Source of the DNA: Kappaphycus alvarezii
Lineage: Eukaryota > Rhodophyta > Florideophyceae > Gigartinales > Solieriaceae
DNA: 64,000 bases
Assembly (NCBI GenBank): GCA_002205965.3
Contig: NADL03000746.1
Coordinates: 1-64,000, forward strand
Reading direction: 5' to 3'
The position numbers were made by a program, and so were the translations under genes. The notes beneath the pieces are model-generated. The model saw nothing but the letters and a program-made list of their open reading frames with translations. It did not search any database and was not told the DNA's origin. This document shows, piece by piece, positions 20,844-31,779 of this stretch; the first letter of the stretch is position 1; the number at the start of each line of letters is the position of its first letter.

Positions 20844-23606
20844 CTAAGAACTAACCGGATGTTCCACGTCAGGCACGTGCAGTGGGGCTCGCGATAGAAT
20901 CGCCATTGCAATAGAAGACCACAGTGTGCAACTAATGCGCTGATAAATACGTCTGCGGATCACTGCTTTGGTTGTGAACTTCTCTGCGATGCGCGGGATG
21001 AAGTCTTCGATGAACAGAATAGAGGCGGGGGATGGGGCACCCAAGGAGTCGAAAGCCAGGGGCTGAAACTTGAAGTTCGGTTCCTGGAGGGTGTTGTGCG
21101 AAGGGGGCGGGATGCGGCGTACCAGTTTGCGCTCCAGGTCTGTGACTTTGTCTCGATGGGCAATGTCGGCGGCGCCGCCGGCCATTTGGGTGGCCCTTGT
21201 GCGCACACCTTGTTTGAACGGCGAGACAATGGTTAGGTCGCAGGCTATGGGGCGGACCTGTTGGCCAGTGGGCAGGGGGGGGGTTGTATGAGAATGTCCG
21301 CAGGGCGGATATTCGTTCCCGGGACAAGGAGCGGGACTTCGTATTGGCAGTCCAGGCTCGCGGCGCGAGCAACGTGGTAGGCGAAAACGTTGCGCAGCGA
21401 GTTGTGGCGGTGCGGGCGGCCGAAGCCGGCAGGGCAGAGGTCAGCCGCGTGGTCCCCGAGTGCGTCCAAAGTTTGATTGCAGTGGGCACAGGTGAGCGGG
21501 CGGGAGTCGTCGTACACGGGGAGGCCTAGGTGCCGGCGGAGCATGGTCTGCCAGTGGGCCGAGGACACCACCGTAGCGGTTGTGGGGTGAGCGATGAGAA
21601 AAGCGGCGGCGGGGCTGTTCCGGAACGCCAGGCCACGGATCCGATGTCGAACTTCTTGAGTGCTGTGCTGAGCCGGGTTGGGGTGTGTCAACCATGAGTC
21701 GTCGCGCCAGTGGACCTTTGCCTGTGCCTCCTGCTGCACACCATTTAAGAAGGTTTGGAGGTTGGATGGTTTGGCAGCAAGCAGGCATGGGTCAAAGGGG
21801 CCGAGGTCGACGGAGTACGGGCGCCCAGGGATACATTGCAGGAAATCACGGATTCGCGGCAAGGCTTGTCGGACCAGGAACGCCCTGTCACCTCGGTATC
21901 GGTGACCAGAGACGGCGGCAGAACGTTGCGTGGTATACGATGCCGATCTCTCACGTGCCGGAACCGCGTCGATGATACTAGCTGCGACCGAGCCGTGTAG
22001 GAACGGAGAGATGAGGGTAAATCCCCGACCTCCCTGGCGGATGGGTAGCGTGACTTGGTCCCATGCAGTGTCTGTGAGGGCGATCCCGTGTAGCTCCGAG
22101 TAAGACGACCTCTGCAGGGCGTCAAAGGCTTGTGCAGCGGGGGCCGAGTGTTGTGGGTCGGCGAGCCGGAAAGCGTGGGTGACGAGGCATGCCGACGCGC
22201 ACAGCCGGTGCATGTGGAAACGGGCGCGGGGGTCACGAACGTGGGTCAGCAGTCGGAGGGTGCGGCGGCACCCATCGACCTTGTCCCGTAGGTATGCATC
22301 GGTGAAGGCCCGGTTGCCCATCGGCGCTCCTAGGAGCTCGAAGCCGTCGCGCGAGCACTCGGACAGATGAAAAACCCGGAGGAATTCCGTGCGGTCCGGC
22401 AGGAGCGTGTTCGGCCAGTAAATGCGCGTCTTCCTCGCGTTGACATAGAGGCCCACAGCCGGACCCTCAGCCTGCAGGAGGTGGAGAGCGCGGCGCAGAC
22501 CCTGAAGTGTTCCTATGAGAGTCCCGTCATCCGCGTACCATTGATTAAGCACGATGTCGCTGTCCTCGGCGATTTTCCGAATTAGTGGTTGGATCGTGAG
22601 GGAAAACAGCAACATACTGGCCGGGTCGCCCTGCTGGGTGCCCTGAGCACTCGGGATGACTGTGTTCTGGCGATTCGGTATAAGCAACGGTGGCTGAATA
22701 CGACCGTATATCATATTTACGAAGCGGGCCAGAGAAGGAGCGAGTGCAGGAAGTTGAGACAGCATTGACTGGCGATCAACGCGGTTGAAAGCGTTGTGCG
22801 CGTCAAAGAGGACCGTGGCAACATGCGGAGCACCAGTGAAACGGCGAAGCAGGGTGCGGGTGTCATGGATGACCGCGTCCATCCCGGCCTTGATACCGTT
22901 GGCCGTTTGGAATGGCGCGAGGAAGTCTCGAGAGTCATCGATGGCGCTCGGCAGCAGCGTCTTGGTGACGATGCGGCGGAGGACCGACCCCACAGCGATG
23001 GGACGAATTTTGTCCGGTCTCGGCCGTAGCGGGAGTAATGTTGCGGCAGCGAGCAGGGGCAGGACCGAGTCCGGCAGTTCCCCACGCGCGATCCGCGTCA
23101 CCAACTTCGTAAGCACACTTTTCCCTGTCACCCCGGCGGCCGGGCTGACCGATGTTTTGACTAGCAAGTGGAACCAGCGTGCCGGTGTGCGGTCCGGTCC
23201 CGCGGTCGTACCACGAGAAATACCTCGTACAGCCTGCTCTACGGCGTCTGCCGTGATTGATGGTGGAGGAGGAAGGCCTTCTTCAGAAATGGGCGTGATC
23301 GGGCGCGGGGGCGCGGGGTGAAGATCACGCAGCGCTTGTATGGTGTGCGGGTCGTTCACATCGGCTAGCGGAGCGTTGTGCAGGGACCGCATGGCCTTGC
23401 CGTAGCGGGCGTCTGCACAGAGGGCTTCAGCGCGACGGGCGCGCCGAGCGTCGCTGGAGCCCGAGCCGTAGGCGGGGCGGTGCTGCTGGATCCATTCAGA
23501 GCGTGCTTCATGGGCGCGAAGGGCTTCAAACCACAGCGTGTTCCACTCAGCTCCGGTATGGGCGCGTCGGATTCGGACACTTAGTGCGGCCCGTTGACCT
23601 TTGTTA
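20844..23606 (-). CDS. LINE-A reverse transcriptase with C-terminal restriction-like endonuclease
   Basis: The frame is open from the in-frame TAG near 23607; an internal ATG lies at 23392. Counting from that ATG, RT motifs are FDAHNAFNRVD (196-206), GTQQGDPAS (251-259) and catalytic YADDG (286-290). After the thumb come a CCHC motif, CAHCNQTLDALGDHAADLC (635-653), and the endonuclease block RPADI (696-700). At a nine-base C run the frame changes; directly beyond it DLTIVSPFKQG supplies the next endonuclease block (D-x-T-V-x-SP type), followed by the conserved end PLAFDSLGAPSP and RRRIYQRISCTLW. A single-base difference at the run separates the two parts, so it may be a sequence error. Confidence 0.85.
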
Positions 23607-25134
23607 TGCTGCTAGCCATCCTCCCCGCGCAAGCTGCGGCGGAGGACAGCGGTTGGCAGCATGTGGAGGTGCAGGAAGGCACGGTAGGTGGCCTCGTCCC
23701 CCCTTGCGTTGGCGGCGGCTTGTACCAGCTTGATAAACAGGAGAGTGAAGGGCTTGAGACATGGGAATGGGATATCCTGGAAGATGTCCATTTCCCGGTA
23801 TGGGGTGCGGAGGATGTCTTCGGGGCTTGGGAAGGGAGAGGCAGCGGAGGAGGGAGGATGGGGTGGGGTGGAGATGTCCATGGGGAGGATGCATAGGCGG
23901 AGGAGCGGTCACCCGACCGCACTCCTTCCATTGCGGACGCACCGACAGCTGGAGGAAGGGGGCAGCGGGGGTCTTGAGTGGGTCCCTGGGTCGGAGGTGG
24001 GACATCTTGCATGCCTATGGACGACGGCGGCATGGCGGCGTGTGTGGCGGACTCCCGACCCTGTGGCGCCGAGGAGGCGACAGTGGGCGGCAGAACGGCC
24101 GGGAGCGTCGGGGTTGCGGTGGGCACCATCAGGAACTCCGCCGCGGGGGCCTCTTCGGATGCAGCGCAGCGGCGTTTGGTCGCCGAGGGTGAAGAGCCCG
24201 AGGATTGCAGGGTGAGGTCGAGGGATTGTTGAGGGGCGTGCCCGGGGGCGGGAGGGGCGGAGGAGGAGGCCGGTAGCGCGTTGGGGCGCTTGTTGCGGGC
24301 GGAGCCAGGAGAGGTCGGGGCGGTGGGGTGAGCGGGGCTCACAACGGGTGGGCGGGTGGGATTGGCGGGGGTCTTGGGTGGGACGGCGGTCTTGGGTTGG
24401 GCGGGTGAGGGGCGAGCTCGGGAGGCACGACGGGTGTCGATGACGTCGCGAGCGTGGTGGCGCAGGGTCGTTGCGAGGGCCGTGCGGACGTAGGGAAGGA
24501 CCCAGGAGCGAAGGGTTGGGTCGAGTAGGCGGTTGGCCTCTCGGCCAAGGCGGGTCACGACTCCTTGGGAAGCGGAGTCATCCAGGGCTGCGGCGGTGGC
24601 CGCGATGGTCGTCGCTGTGGTTTGGAGGTCCGGAAACATGCACTGGAGGTGGGCTAGGATGGAGAACATCTCCTGTCGGGCAGCATCGGGGAAGTAAATG
24701 AACGTCCATTTTCCCACGTGAGGGATGAGGACGTGCGGGGGCAGCGCGGTGTTGGCGAGGGCGGCAGCCTCCCTGAGGAACTGTTGGGCAGCCTGGTAGG
24801 AGGCGAAGGAGCGGTCCGGGGTGGTGGCGATGCCCAAGTGGGCGAGTTGCGGGGCGGGAGGGGGCGTGGGCTCAAGCTCCCCCGTGCGCGGATTGAGACG
24901 ACCGGGGGCGGAGGCGCCGAGAGCAACGAGCTCCCGAGCACGGGCGAGGGCCTGGGGAGAGGCATTGGCCGGTTGGCCAATGAGCGCTTGAGCCTGCGGG
25001 AGGCTCATGACACGTGCGCCAATAGCAGGGTCGACGCGTGGAAGCTCGACCTTGGTGATGGGCACTAGTGTGGGGGCGGTTTGTGGCGGCGGGGCGGGCG
25101 TGACGCAACGGCGGCATAGGATGTACCCATCCAT
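23607..25134 (-). CDS. LINE-A N-terminal region (ORF1-like)
   Basis: A Pro/Ala-rich open frame starts at 25134 (MDGYILCRRCVTP) with a CxxC pair at residues 7-10, but I see no complete zinc finger. From about 23881 the protein continues in another frame, where FTLLFIKLVQAAANARGDEA and FLHLHMLPTAVLRRS match the position and pattern of the equivalent part of LINE-C (HAFTKLFLFPAVMLATM). The 517-residue frame therefore ends out of register. An in-frame TAG follows (GEDG, stop, QHNKG). Nucleic-acid binding is the usual role of this part in such elements. Confidence 0.6.
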
Positions 25135-25254
25135 GCCGAGCGCGGCGGGGCGCCGGGCGGGCGCGCGGAAGGCGCCGGGGGGGAAGGGGGCATGAGGGTG
25201 GTGACGTTGATTGTTGGAAAAGTATTTGTTTTGGAGAGATTTCGAAGAAAGGAG

Positions 25255-25440
25255 CTTCTGTGAACTGCTAATTTCTGACTCGGCTTTATCAGCAGCTTAG
25301 TTATGCAATTTGGTCCACGTGTGCGGCGTCTGTATTATGTCCCGCCCCACAACATGCAGAGTTTAGCCACCCTATTCAAACCTAATTGTTTTTAGGTTTG
25401 TTGCAGTGGGGTATTCAAGACTATGCATGTTGCACCTGCA
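25255..25440 (+). mobile_element. LINE-D 3' end fragment
   Basis: CAATTTGGTCCACGTGTGCG and the following TATTATGTC...CAGAGTTTAGCCACC segment are homologous to 53800-53960, where they directly follow a LINE-type C-terminus (PLAFESLGSPS). It is wedged between the 5' end of LINE-A and the 3' end of LINE-B. Confidence 0.5.
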
Positions 25441-25464
25441 TACATATGTCTGTGGTGGGTGGTA

Positions 25465-26341
25465 GATCTTTATTTGTCGTACAATGTCGCACAGAGGCGT
25501 GCGGAGGGTATTCATAAATCAACTACGGATGCGGGCGGCGGGTAGAAACTTGTCGCGCCTGCATTATTTGGAGACTAAATGCAAAACGGGTAACGAAGTC
25601 GCGGAGCTCCTGTTGAGGAGAGGAACCGCGACGGGAAGCAGCGAAGGAAGCAAGGCGGCGGAAAAAAGCCTTACCGTCGTCGCCCAAGGCGCCATAGATA
25701 TCAATCCCGACGGGGAGAGGAGGATATCGTTTCGGTTGCAGTAAGTGCCGAAATGACGATGTTTCTCGCGCTCTGCGAGTGTTGCGGCAGCGCTTGCTGT
25801 AACCGTACTTGGCGAAATGTGGCGGCGTGCGGAGGGGTGGGAAACAGTAACGTCGACTGCGATATCGGTACTGTGAAGCCCGTATGCAGCGGGTATGTAA
25901 ATGTCCATTCGTAGCACGGGGGACTCCGAATACCCAGATGAGTTGGGAACCTGGTAGAGGAGCGGATGTTCGACGAGGGCGACGATCCCAACTTCCTTGC
26001 AGTAGCGGGCAAGAACGTTGCGGAGGATGTAATGACGACGAGTCATTCCGTCTTCGTATTTGCAGGTCAACGCGTGTTGTCCACTTGGATCTAAGACGGG
26101 TGCGATGTCGGGCGAGCGGTGGGAGCAGACCGGACAGCGAGTAGAACCAAGGAATAGCGCGATGCCGAGACGTAGAGCCAGAGCGACTTTCCACGTAGAA
26201 GAGGACATGTACGTACCCCAGTGGGGGTGAGGAAGCGAAGAGAAAACAGAAGAGGCGGAGGACGTGCGCACGGAGAGGAGCCGTGCTCGGTCGTTGGCTA
26301 TTGCGGACGAGAACAACCTATCGGACTTCGATAGCATGAGT
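25465..26341 (-). mobile_element. LINE-B 3' fragment (endonuclease domain), copy 1
   Basis: The 257-residue frame (26337-25564) holds the CCHC motif CPVC...GQHALTC, then RRHYILRN, a Glu-containing VEHPLL, RMDIYIP and DIAVDVTVSHPSA, the restriction-like endonuclease blocks of R2-type LINEs. The 3' end has AATAAAG and an (ACCACC) tail at 25465. The reverse transcriptase half is missing, as expected of a 5'-truncated copy. It is closely similar to 61148-62403. No target duplication is obvious. Confidence 0.82.
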
Positions 26342-26403
26342 TAGCCTCGTGGATAAAACCGACCACATTTTCAATGCATGATAATAACCCAAAATCACCC
26401 CCC

Positions 26404-27596
26404 TGTGTTTTACTTGCTCAATTTTAAAAACTAATCTGCCAGATTAGTTCGTCGGGTCCCAAAATAGAGGCTCGCACTCCCCTTCTTGATAAATTCGGTA
26501 ACCAAAAGCAGTGACCAGAGGCTTACAGAAAGCGCGGTGATCGTGATTCTAGAGACAAGAAATTAAAACTCGCTTTACTTGCCGGTAAATGTCAGCTGAA
26601 CCCCTTCAGTAGTGTCTTGTGAGTCCCTGTCGTTCTAGCACCTCCACACAGCGGTTGTGAATTGAAGATATGAGCTTCTTGATCAGATCTGAGGGCACCT
26701 TTATCAACTCGTCTCAAACAAAGTCTGTGATATCAGTAAATCTCTTAAACTGACGATTCTGGCGTTAACTGCTCGTGCTAACCACCTCCAAATGTTCTCC
26801 ATAGAATTTAGATCAGGAGAAAGTGAGGGCCACTGCATTAAACGAATACCCTTGGTCGAAAACCTGTCTAATGCGTCTGAACTTAACTTCTTTCCTTAAG
26901 TAGTGCTAGTAGTGAATAAAACCATCGGTACCATCTAAGTCAAACCTTTTTTCGTTAGAAAAGACGATCGAACCCCATTTGTATATGTCCCACACGACAA
27001 GTTCTCGCGCCCAAAGAAGCAGACGATTTCTAAGCTGAGATGAAAGGAAAGGTGCATATTTCACTTTCATCCGCCTTAAAAAACTTCGATTATGGTACAC
27101 TCTGGTCCTATTCACCGAGATTGGAAAGTGCAGTGACAGTTTGAGATTGGCTGCCGATATTCAGGAGTTTGATGCTTGGCAAAGTAGCTTTTGTTTGTCG
27201 CGAATCTATTTTGCCTCGTTGAACACCGCCTATATACAGTTCTTGAGCTATCGCTCTTGATGTCATGCCCTGAGACGCCATTGCGTCAATGTGGCCTTTT
27301 TTGTAGTCAGAGATCCGTTTTACTAGCGACATTGTAGTGATTGGACAGGTAGTGGTTGGACAGCAGATTGGTCTGCTGTAGACAGAGAACAGCTTGCAAC
27401 GCGGTCGGGTGTCGTATTAATTTCTGAGGAGAGCAACGGGCATCAGTCTCTAAAATTTCAGTCACCTTGGGTACTATAAGCCACAGGTCATTGCTGCTGG
27501 TTACAAGATTTTCTAACAAAGGGCTTTGAGAAACTGTTTTTGACCAGCGAAACACATCAGTCAGATTATTTTTTAAAATTGAGCTAGTAAAACACA
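26404..27596 (-). mobile_element. Tc1-like DNA transposon with ~35-bp terminal inverted repeats
   Basis: 26404-26438 (TGTGTTTTACTTGCTCAATT onward) is the inverted match of 27562-27596 with two differences over 35 bases. A small palindrome (AACTAATCT and its complement around 26430-26450) lies just inside the left end. The interior encodes a Tc1-like transposase on the minus strand. I could not see a clear TA duplication. The left end abuts a partial R2 repeat copy, so R2 was probably the target. Confidence 0.85.
26600..27332 (-). pseudogene. Tc1-like transposase, broken
   Basis: The start (27332) gives a helix-turn-helix typical of Tc1 transposases (RISDYKKGHIDAMASQGMTS, then RAIAQEL). The catalytic core is represented by FSNEKRFDLDGTDGFIHY (near 26910-26960), the second-aspartate block of the DDE/D domain. 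Downstream SLSPDLNSMENIWRWL (about 26780-26840) is the third block with its Glu. The frame changes and at least one stop interrupt it, so the copy cannot encode a full enzyme. Length matches a ~340-residue family member. Confidence 0.82.
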
Positions 27597-27679
27597 CTTT
27601 TTTCAAAAAAAATATCTCTATCTCTAAAATTAAAAGTGCTAGTGTACAGTATTAGTTATGCCGTTCCATGGCGAAGTAA

Positions 27680-28211
27680 CGCTATACTGTACGTCAGCAC
27701 TTATTGCACTGCGACCAAAAAGATATAATCATCTCCCTCGCCGTTATTTTGTACATCACCCAGCATGACTTTTCGAGCATCCCGAGGTTCAATTTGTCAG
27801 ACGATTGCAGAGAGGAAGCCGAGGACAAAGGAGACATGCATTTAGACACCCCGAAGGATCCCGCAGCACCTTTTGCGAGGATGGAGGCCGCTTGGTCGGA
27901 CGTCTCGCGGAAGCTTTAGTCACCCGGAGAGTCTTTCCTCTATTTGCTACAGGTCTACTTCGCTCTAAAAAGTGACGTCCGTTCCCTGCTCCGTGAACCG
28001 AAACAAGACCTCAACGGTTTACATGCACAGGTCAAACCCCTCGTGTCTGAACTCCAACGGATCACCCGCCTGCACAGTGTAACTGTGTGGCGCGATTACG
28101 GGATCTCTAAACTATTTTTAATCATTAAAAACCACAATTTTTTCCCTTGCGGGATCAGTCACGTGGTGGCGGCAATCATATGCAATCTGCTACTTCGTAT
28201 GAAACCGTCCA
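27680..28211 (+). pseudogene. Unassigned gene, 5' part, split by a chromovirus insertion
   Basis: One plus-strand frame is open from 27680 to the insertion at 28211 except for a TAG at 27917-27919. It holds an acidic segment (CREEAEDKGDMHLDTPKDPA), a helical-looking stretch (SDVRSLLREPKQDLNGLHAQ) and continues to LLLRMKPS. The same frame resumes after the element at 35208, in phase once one copy of the GTCCA duplication is discounted. I recognise no family. The true start is unclear; the first ATG in frame is at about 27835. One in-frame stop suggests it was already decaying, or that the base is an error. Confidence 0.55.
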
Positions 28212-28738
28212 TGTGGAGGTTTGGGCGCACAAGAGGTAATCGATGGTTGAACTGATGCTTGAAGCTCCCGGTGAACAGACTGGAGCTTCTGACCATGGTT
28301 TATATAGAGAAGCATTCAACGAGAAAGACAATGAATGGTAAGCAAGCAATACTAATTCAAAGGTATTCTAGAAGAACAGGCGTTGGGGCATAGTAATACA
28401 AGGTTTTGAGAGTTCGACTAGCATATTACGGTGAGACTGACAGTATTGCCCATCATGACAGAGTTACATTGATCCACTTGGCGAGACAGCACAAAGCACT
28501 TGCTGATTGGTCTTGCCTGTATAGTATCTAGGAGCATGCCAGGTATCTGTAATGGCTTCGTCTGATTGGTTCTATGGTTTTGCGTTGCGTCGGTGCCAGA
28601 TTACAGTACAATAGCTGCTCTGATGTCTCCGTACAGTGCTTATGTTGCACTGGTGCCTTTCTACGGTGCTTATGCCGTTTGAGCGATACTGGTGGGATAC
28701 TACTTGGCATATTGATACTATTGGGCGTATTCGTCACA
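28212..28738 (-). repeat. Chromovirus 3' LTR
   Basis: 527 bases, starting TGTGACGAATACG and ending CCTCCACA in element orientation. Related LTRs are at 34766-35202 (same element), 53101-53558 and 57307-57811. A TATATAAA-type box lies near its promoter end (about 28298). The last bases encode nothing; the apparent GRTRGNRWLN peptide seen at three loci is just the LTR end read in one frame. Confidence 0.88.
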
Positions 28739-28835
28739 TCACTTCCACATAAGAAGAAGAAGAATCGCCCCGATTCTTGTAGATATTCAATATTTTTTGT
28801 CAGTCTTGAAGTTCTGTTTCCCAGAAGGAGGGGTT

Positions 28836-30010
28836 TTAGTGATCTGCGTACCCTTTCCATTTGATGAGATATTTGTTTTTTCCGTCTTTCTTCTTTCGCG
28901 CTAAAATGGATTTAATTTCGTACTCTATGTGTCCGTGCTGCGTTTTTATTGGTGGTGGCGGTGGGAGTTCTCGGTCAATTTCATCTCGGAAGTACGGCTT
29001 ATGTAGGCTTCCATGGAAAGCATTGTGAATCCCCTTATCAATCATTGGCTGGGAAAGAATTAAGCGGCACGCGACTCCGTTAATATTCTCCGATAATTTG
29101 AAAGGGCCTCAATACTTGGAGTTAAGTTTACGACATCCAGCGCCGTCCTCCAGAACTACTTTTTTAGTTGAAAGCCAGACTTTATCACCAGCTTTGAACG
29201 TCGAGGGCCTCCTAATTTTGTCGACATAAGATGTTGTGGCATCATCCGACCTCTTGATTTGTTCTTGGGACCTTTTCAGTGATGCTCGCATATCTTTGAG
29301 AAAGTTTGTCGCGGCTGGGTTTTCTGTGGCTAGTATGTCCAAAGGAACAGGTTTAGGGTGAATTCAGAAATTGAGAAAGAATGAGGAGAATGTTGTGGTC
29401 TTGTTAATAGAAGAATGGTAGGCAACTTCCAAGTGGACCAAGTATTTGTCCCAGTCGGATTAGTCGAAACTAAAAAAGCAACGAATCATTTCCTCAATCT
29501 TTCGGTTCATCACTTCAGATTGTCCATTTTCTGTGGGTGGTATCCAGAAAAAGGGGATAATTTGGTACCTAGGAGGTGGAATAGACTTTTTCAAAACTTG
29601 CTCATGAAAATTAGATCTCTATCGCAAATGATATTTTCCGGGATTCCATGGTTTCTGTATATGTGGTCTTTGAAAAGGATGGAATTTGACAGAGCATCTA
29701 ATTTTGGCTTTGTCGAGATAATCCTTATCATTTTTGATATTCGGTCAACGACTGTTAGTACTCCACCATTTCCGTTCCTTGATTTGGGAAGTGGTGTGAT
29801 GAAATCCGTGATTATGTGCGTCCACTTAGTTTTCGGGGGATCAAGAGGTTGTAGAAATCCTGTAGGTTTCTGGTTGGCTTGCTTGTCTTTCTGGAAATGA
29901 AAAGGGCGAACGTACCGAAGTACGTCAGCCCGTAGGTTTTTACAGTAAAACTTCGGTGATATTCTATTGATTGTTTCGGATATTCACAAGTGTCCAGTAT
30001 TTGAAGTCGA
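28836..30010 (-). pseudogene. Chromovirus integrase and chromodomain region
   Basis: The chromodomain reads YEIKSILARKKKDGKNKYLIKWKGY (split here: YEIKSILARKKKDG then KNKYLIKWKGYADH), with the aromatic residues and KWKGY motif of the HP1-type fold that in chromoviruses targets integration. Upstream lie integrase C-terminal sequence (FKAGDKVWLSTKK) and remnants of the core. It belongs to the broken element. Confidence 0.82.
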
Positions 30011-30029
30011 ATGGTAGTCATGCAATAAC

Positions 30030-31520
30030 TTTGCTTTACACGTTCCTTCTGGTATGCAATTTTTTTCGTGTCTTAACAAAAGCGATACCTTTCTTTCGAA
30101 AGGTGCGTTCGGATCTCTGTATTCTTCTTTGAGGCTTTCATGTATTTGGTAGTCTTTCACAATCTCTTCAAGCTCGGATGATTCAAAAAACGGAACAGAA
30201 ATATTTTTTGATTCCGAAGATCTCTTCATTATTAATTCTTGGAGTAGTCCTTTGTTTCGATGGTGGGGTGAGAGTGCATTCTGGGGTTGTCTTGAGAGGG
30301 GACCGGCAACTATATTTGATTTCCCGGATATCGCTATAATCTTGAAATCAAAGTTAACTATTCTTTCCAACCATCTAGCCTGTCTCTGTGACAGATTATC
30401 TTGTTTCTCGAGGTATCTCAACGGGTATTGGTCAGAATGAACAGTGAAGAAGTTCCCATACAAGTATGCTCTCCACCATTTTAGGCAGTCGACAATGGCC
30501 AAAAGCTCCCTTTCGTGGGCTGCATAATTCTGTTCGGCATCATTTAAAGTTCCGGATGCGAAAGCGACTGGTTTTTTGTCCTTCGCAGTTCCTTGTTCTA
30601 ATACAGCACCAATTGCGTATTGAGAATCATCTGTAGTGACAAAGATCGTTAGCCTTGAATCGAAATTTCGAAGGACTGGAGCGTTGCACAATATTTTCTT
30701 CAGCGTTTGAAACGATTTTCTTGAATTTACGTCCAATGAAAACAAATGTTCTTTGTTAACTCGGTAAGTGGTATCCAAATTTAGGAACAACCCTTTAAGA
30801 TCCGTCTCTTATAGTTTACAAATCCCAGGAATGACTACAGATGTTGTTTTTTCTGAGGCGACCGCCATTCTATAACGGCTTTAATCTTGTTGGGATCCAC
30901 AGAAAATCCTTCCTGGCATATGATATGCCCAAGATACTCGATTTCTTTAACACCAAAGACACTCTTTCACAGTTTTGCGAATAATTTCTCCCTTGTCAAG
31001 ATCTCTAGTACTTCAGCGATGTGTTTCAAATGTTCTTCCAGTGTCCTACTAAATACAAAAATGTCATCCAGATATACAATAACAAAAACGTCGAGTAAAT
31101 TTTTGAAAATGTCGTTCATAAGACCCATTAAAGTCGCTGGGGCATTTGTTAATCCAAATGACAATACCAGAAATTCGAATTGTTCATATCGAGTTCTAAA
31201 TGCCGTGAGGGGAATTGAAGATTCATCCAGTCTGATCTGATGATAATCTGACCTCAGGTCTATTTTAGAGAAGTGCTTTGAGCCATTGAGCTGATCAAAG
31301 ATATCGTCAATGCACGGCAGTGGATAACTGCTCTTTACAGTAAGCCGATTGAGTGCTCTGTAATCTACTCACATCCGAAATGATCTGTCCCTCTTCGTCA
31401 CGAAGAGAATTAGAGCCCCCCACAGGCTCTTGCTTGGTCCAATGAAATCACTCTCCAGCAAATCATCTAGCTGCTTGCGAAGCTTCCCCATTTCTTTGTC
31501 CGAAGGACGGTAGTGCCCCT
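30030..31520 (-). pseudogene. Chromovirus reverse transcriptase and RNase H region
   Basis: RT blocks include LSFGLTNAPATLMGLMNDIF and catalytic VYLDDIFVFS (near 31080). RNase H follows with IFVTTDDSQYAIGAVLEQG, YAAHERELLAIVDCLKWWR and VHSDQYPLRYL, ending in the tether QPQNALSPHHR. These are standard Ty3/gypsy motifs in standard order. It belongs to the broken element. Confidence 0.85.
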
Positions 31521-31779
31521 TTTTCTGGGCTTGATTCTTTTTCTAATTCAATCTTGAAATCGTACTTTCGCTTCGGAGGGAGGCCTTTTGGAAGTATTTT
31601 TGGGAATCAATCCTCATACTTTGTAAGTATGTCTTGAATCTCTCCGGAATAGGTTTCCGTAGAATAAGACTTTGAACATAAGGTCTCACAAGTATTGAAT
31701 GCGCCCCATCATGTTTTTCTGAATCAGTGAGTATTGAATTTGCGGAGACGAAAGAATTCAACAGCCTTTTATTGGCAGT

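Larger units (their letters stand above)
20790..25200 (-). mobile_element. LINE-A: near full-length R2-like non-LTR retrotransposon
   Basis: It encodes an N-terminal Pro-rich region, a reverse transcriptase and a C-terminal CCHC plus restriction-like endonuclease, the layout of early-branching R2-type LINEs. No apurinic-type endonuclease is present. The DNA is very GC-rich. The 3' end is placed near 20790 because the tail (AGATACT...TAAAGTTTCAT) matches 3' ends at 63228-63275 and, more distantly, TTAAACTTCTT tails at 33193 and 63655. The 5' limit is uncertain. Three interruptions are visible: a frame change in the N-terminal part (about 23.9 kb), an in-frame TAG near 23607, and a frame change at a nine-base G/C run (about 21275-21283). 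Confidence 0.88.

Noticed and set aside
21284-23321. Plus-strand open frames across LINE-A
   Set aside because: They are shadows of the GC-rich minus-strand ORF, with no motifs of their own.
23581-23880. C-terminal 100 residues of the 517-codon LINE-A frame as real protein
   Set aside because: Comparison with LINE-C shows that the genuine sequence is in the other frame here; the long GC-rich frame is open by composition.
28195-28255. Conserved GRT(R/E/K)GNRWLN peptide at three loci as a protein motif
   Set aside because: All three (28.2, 53.5 and 57.8 kb) are the same LTR end read in one frame; the similarity is DNA-level repeat, not a protein domain.
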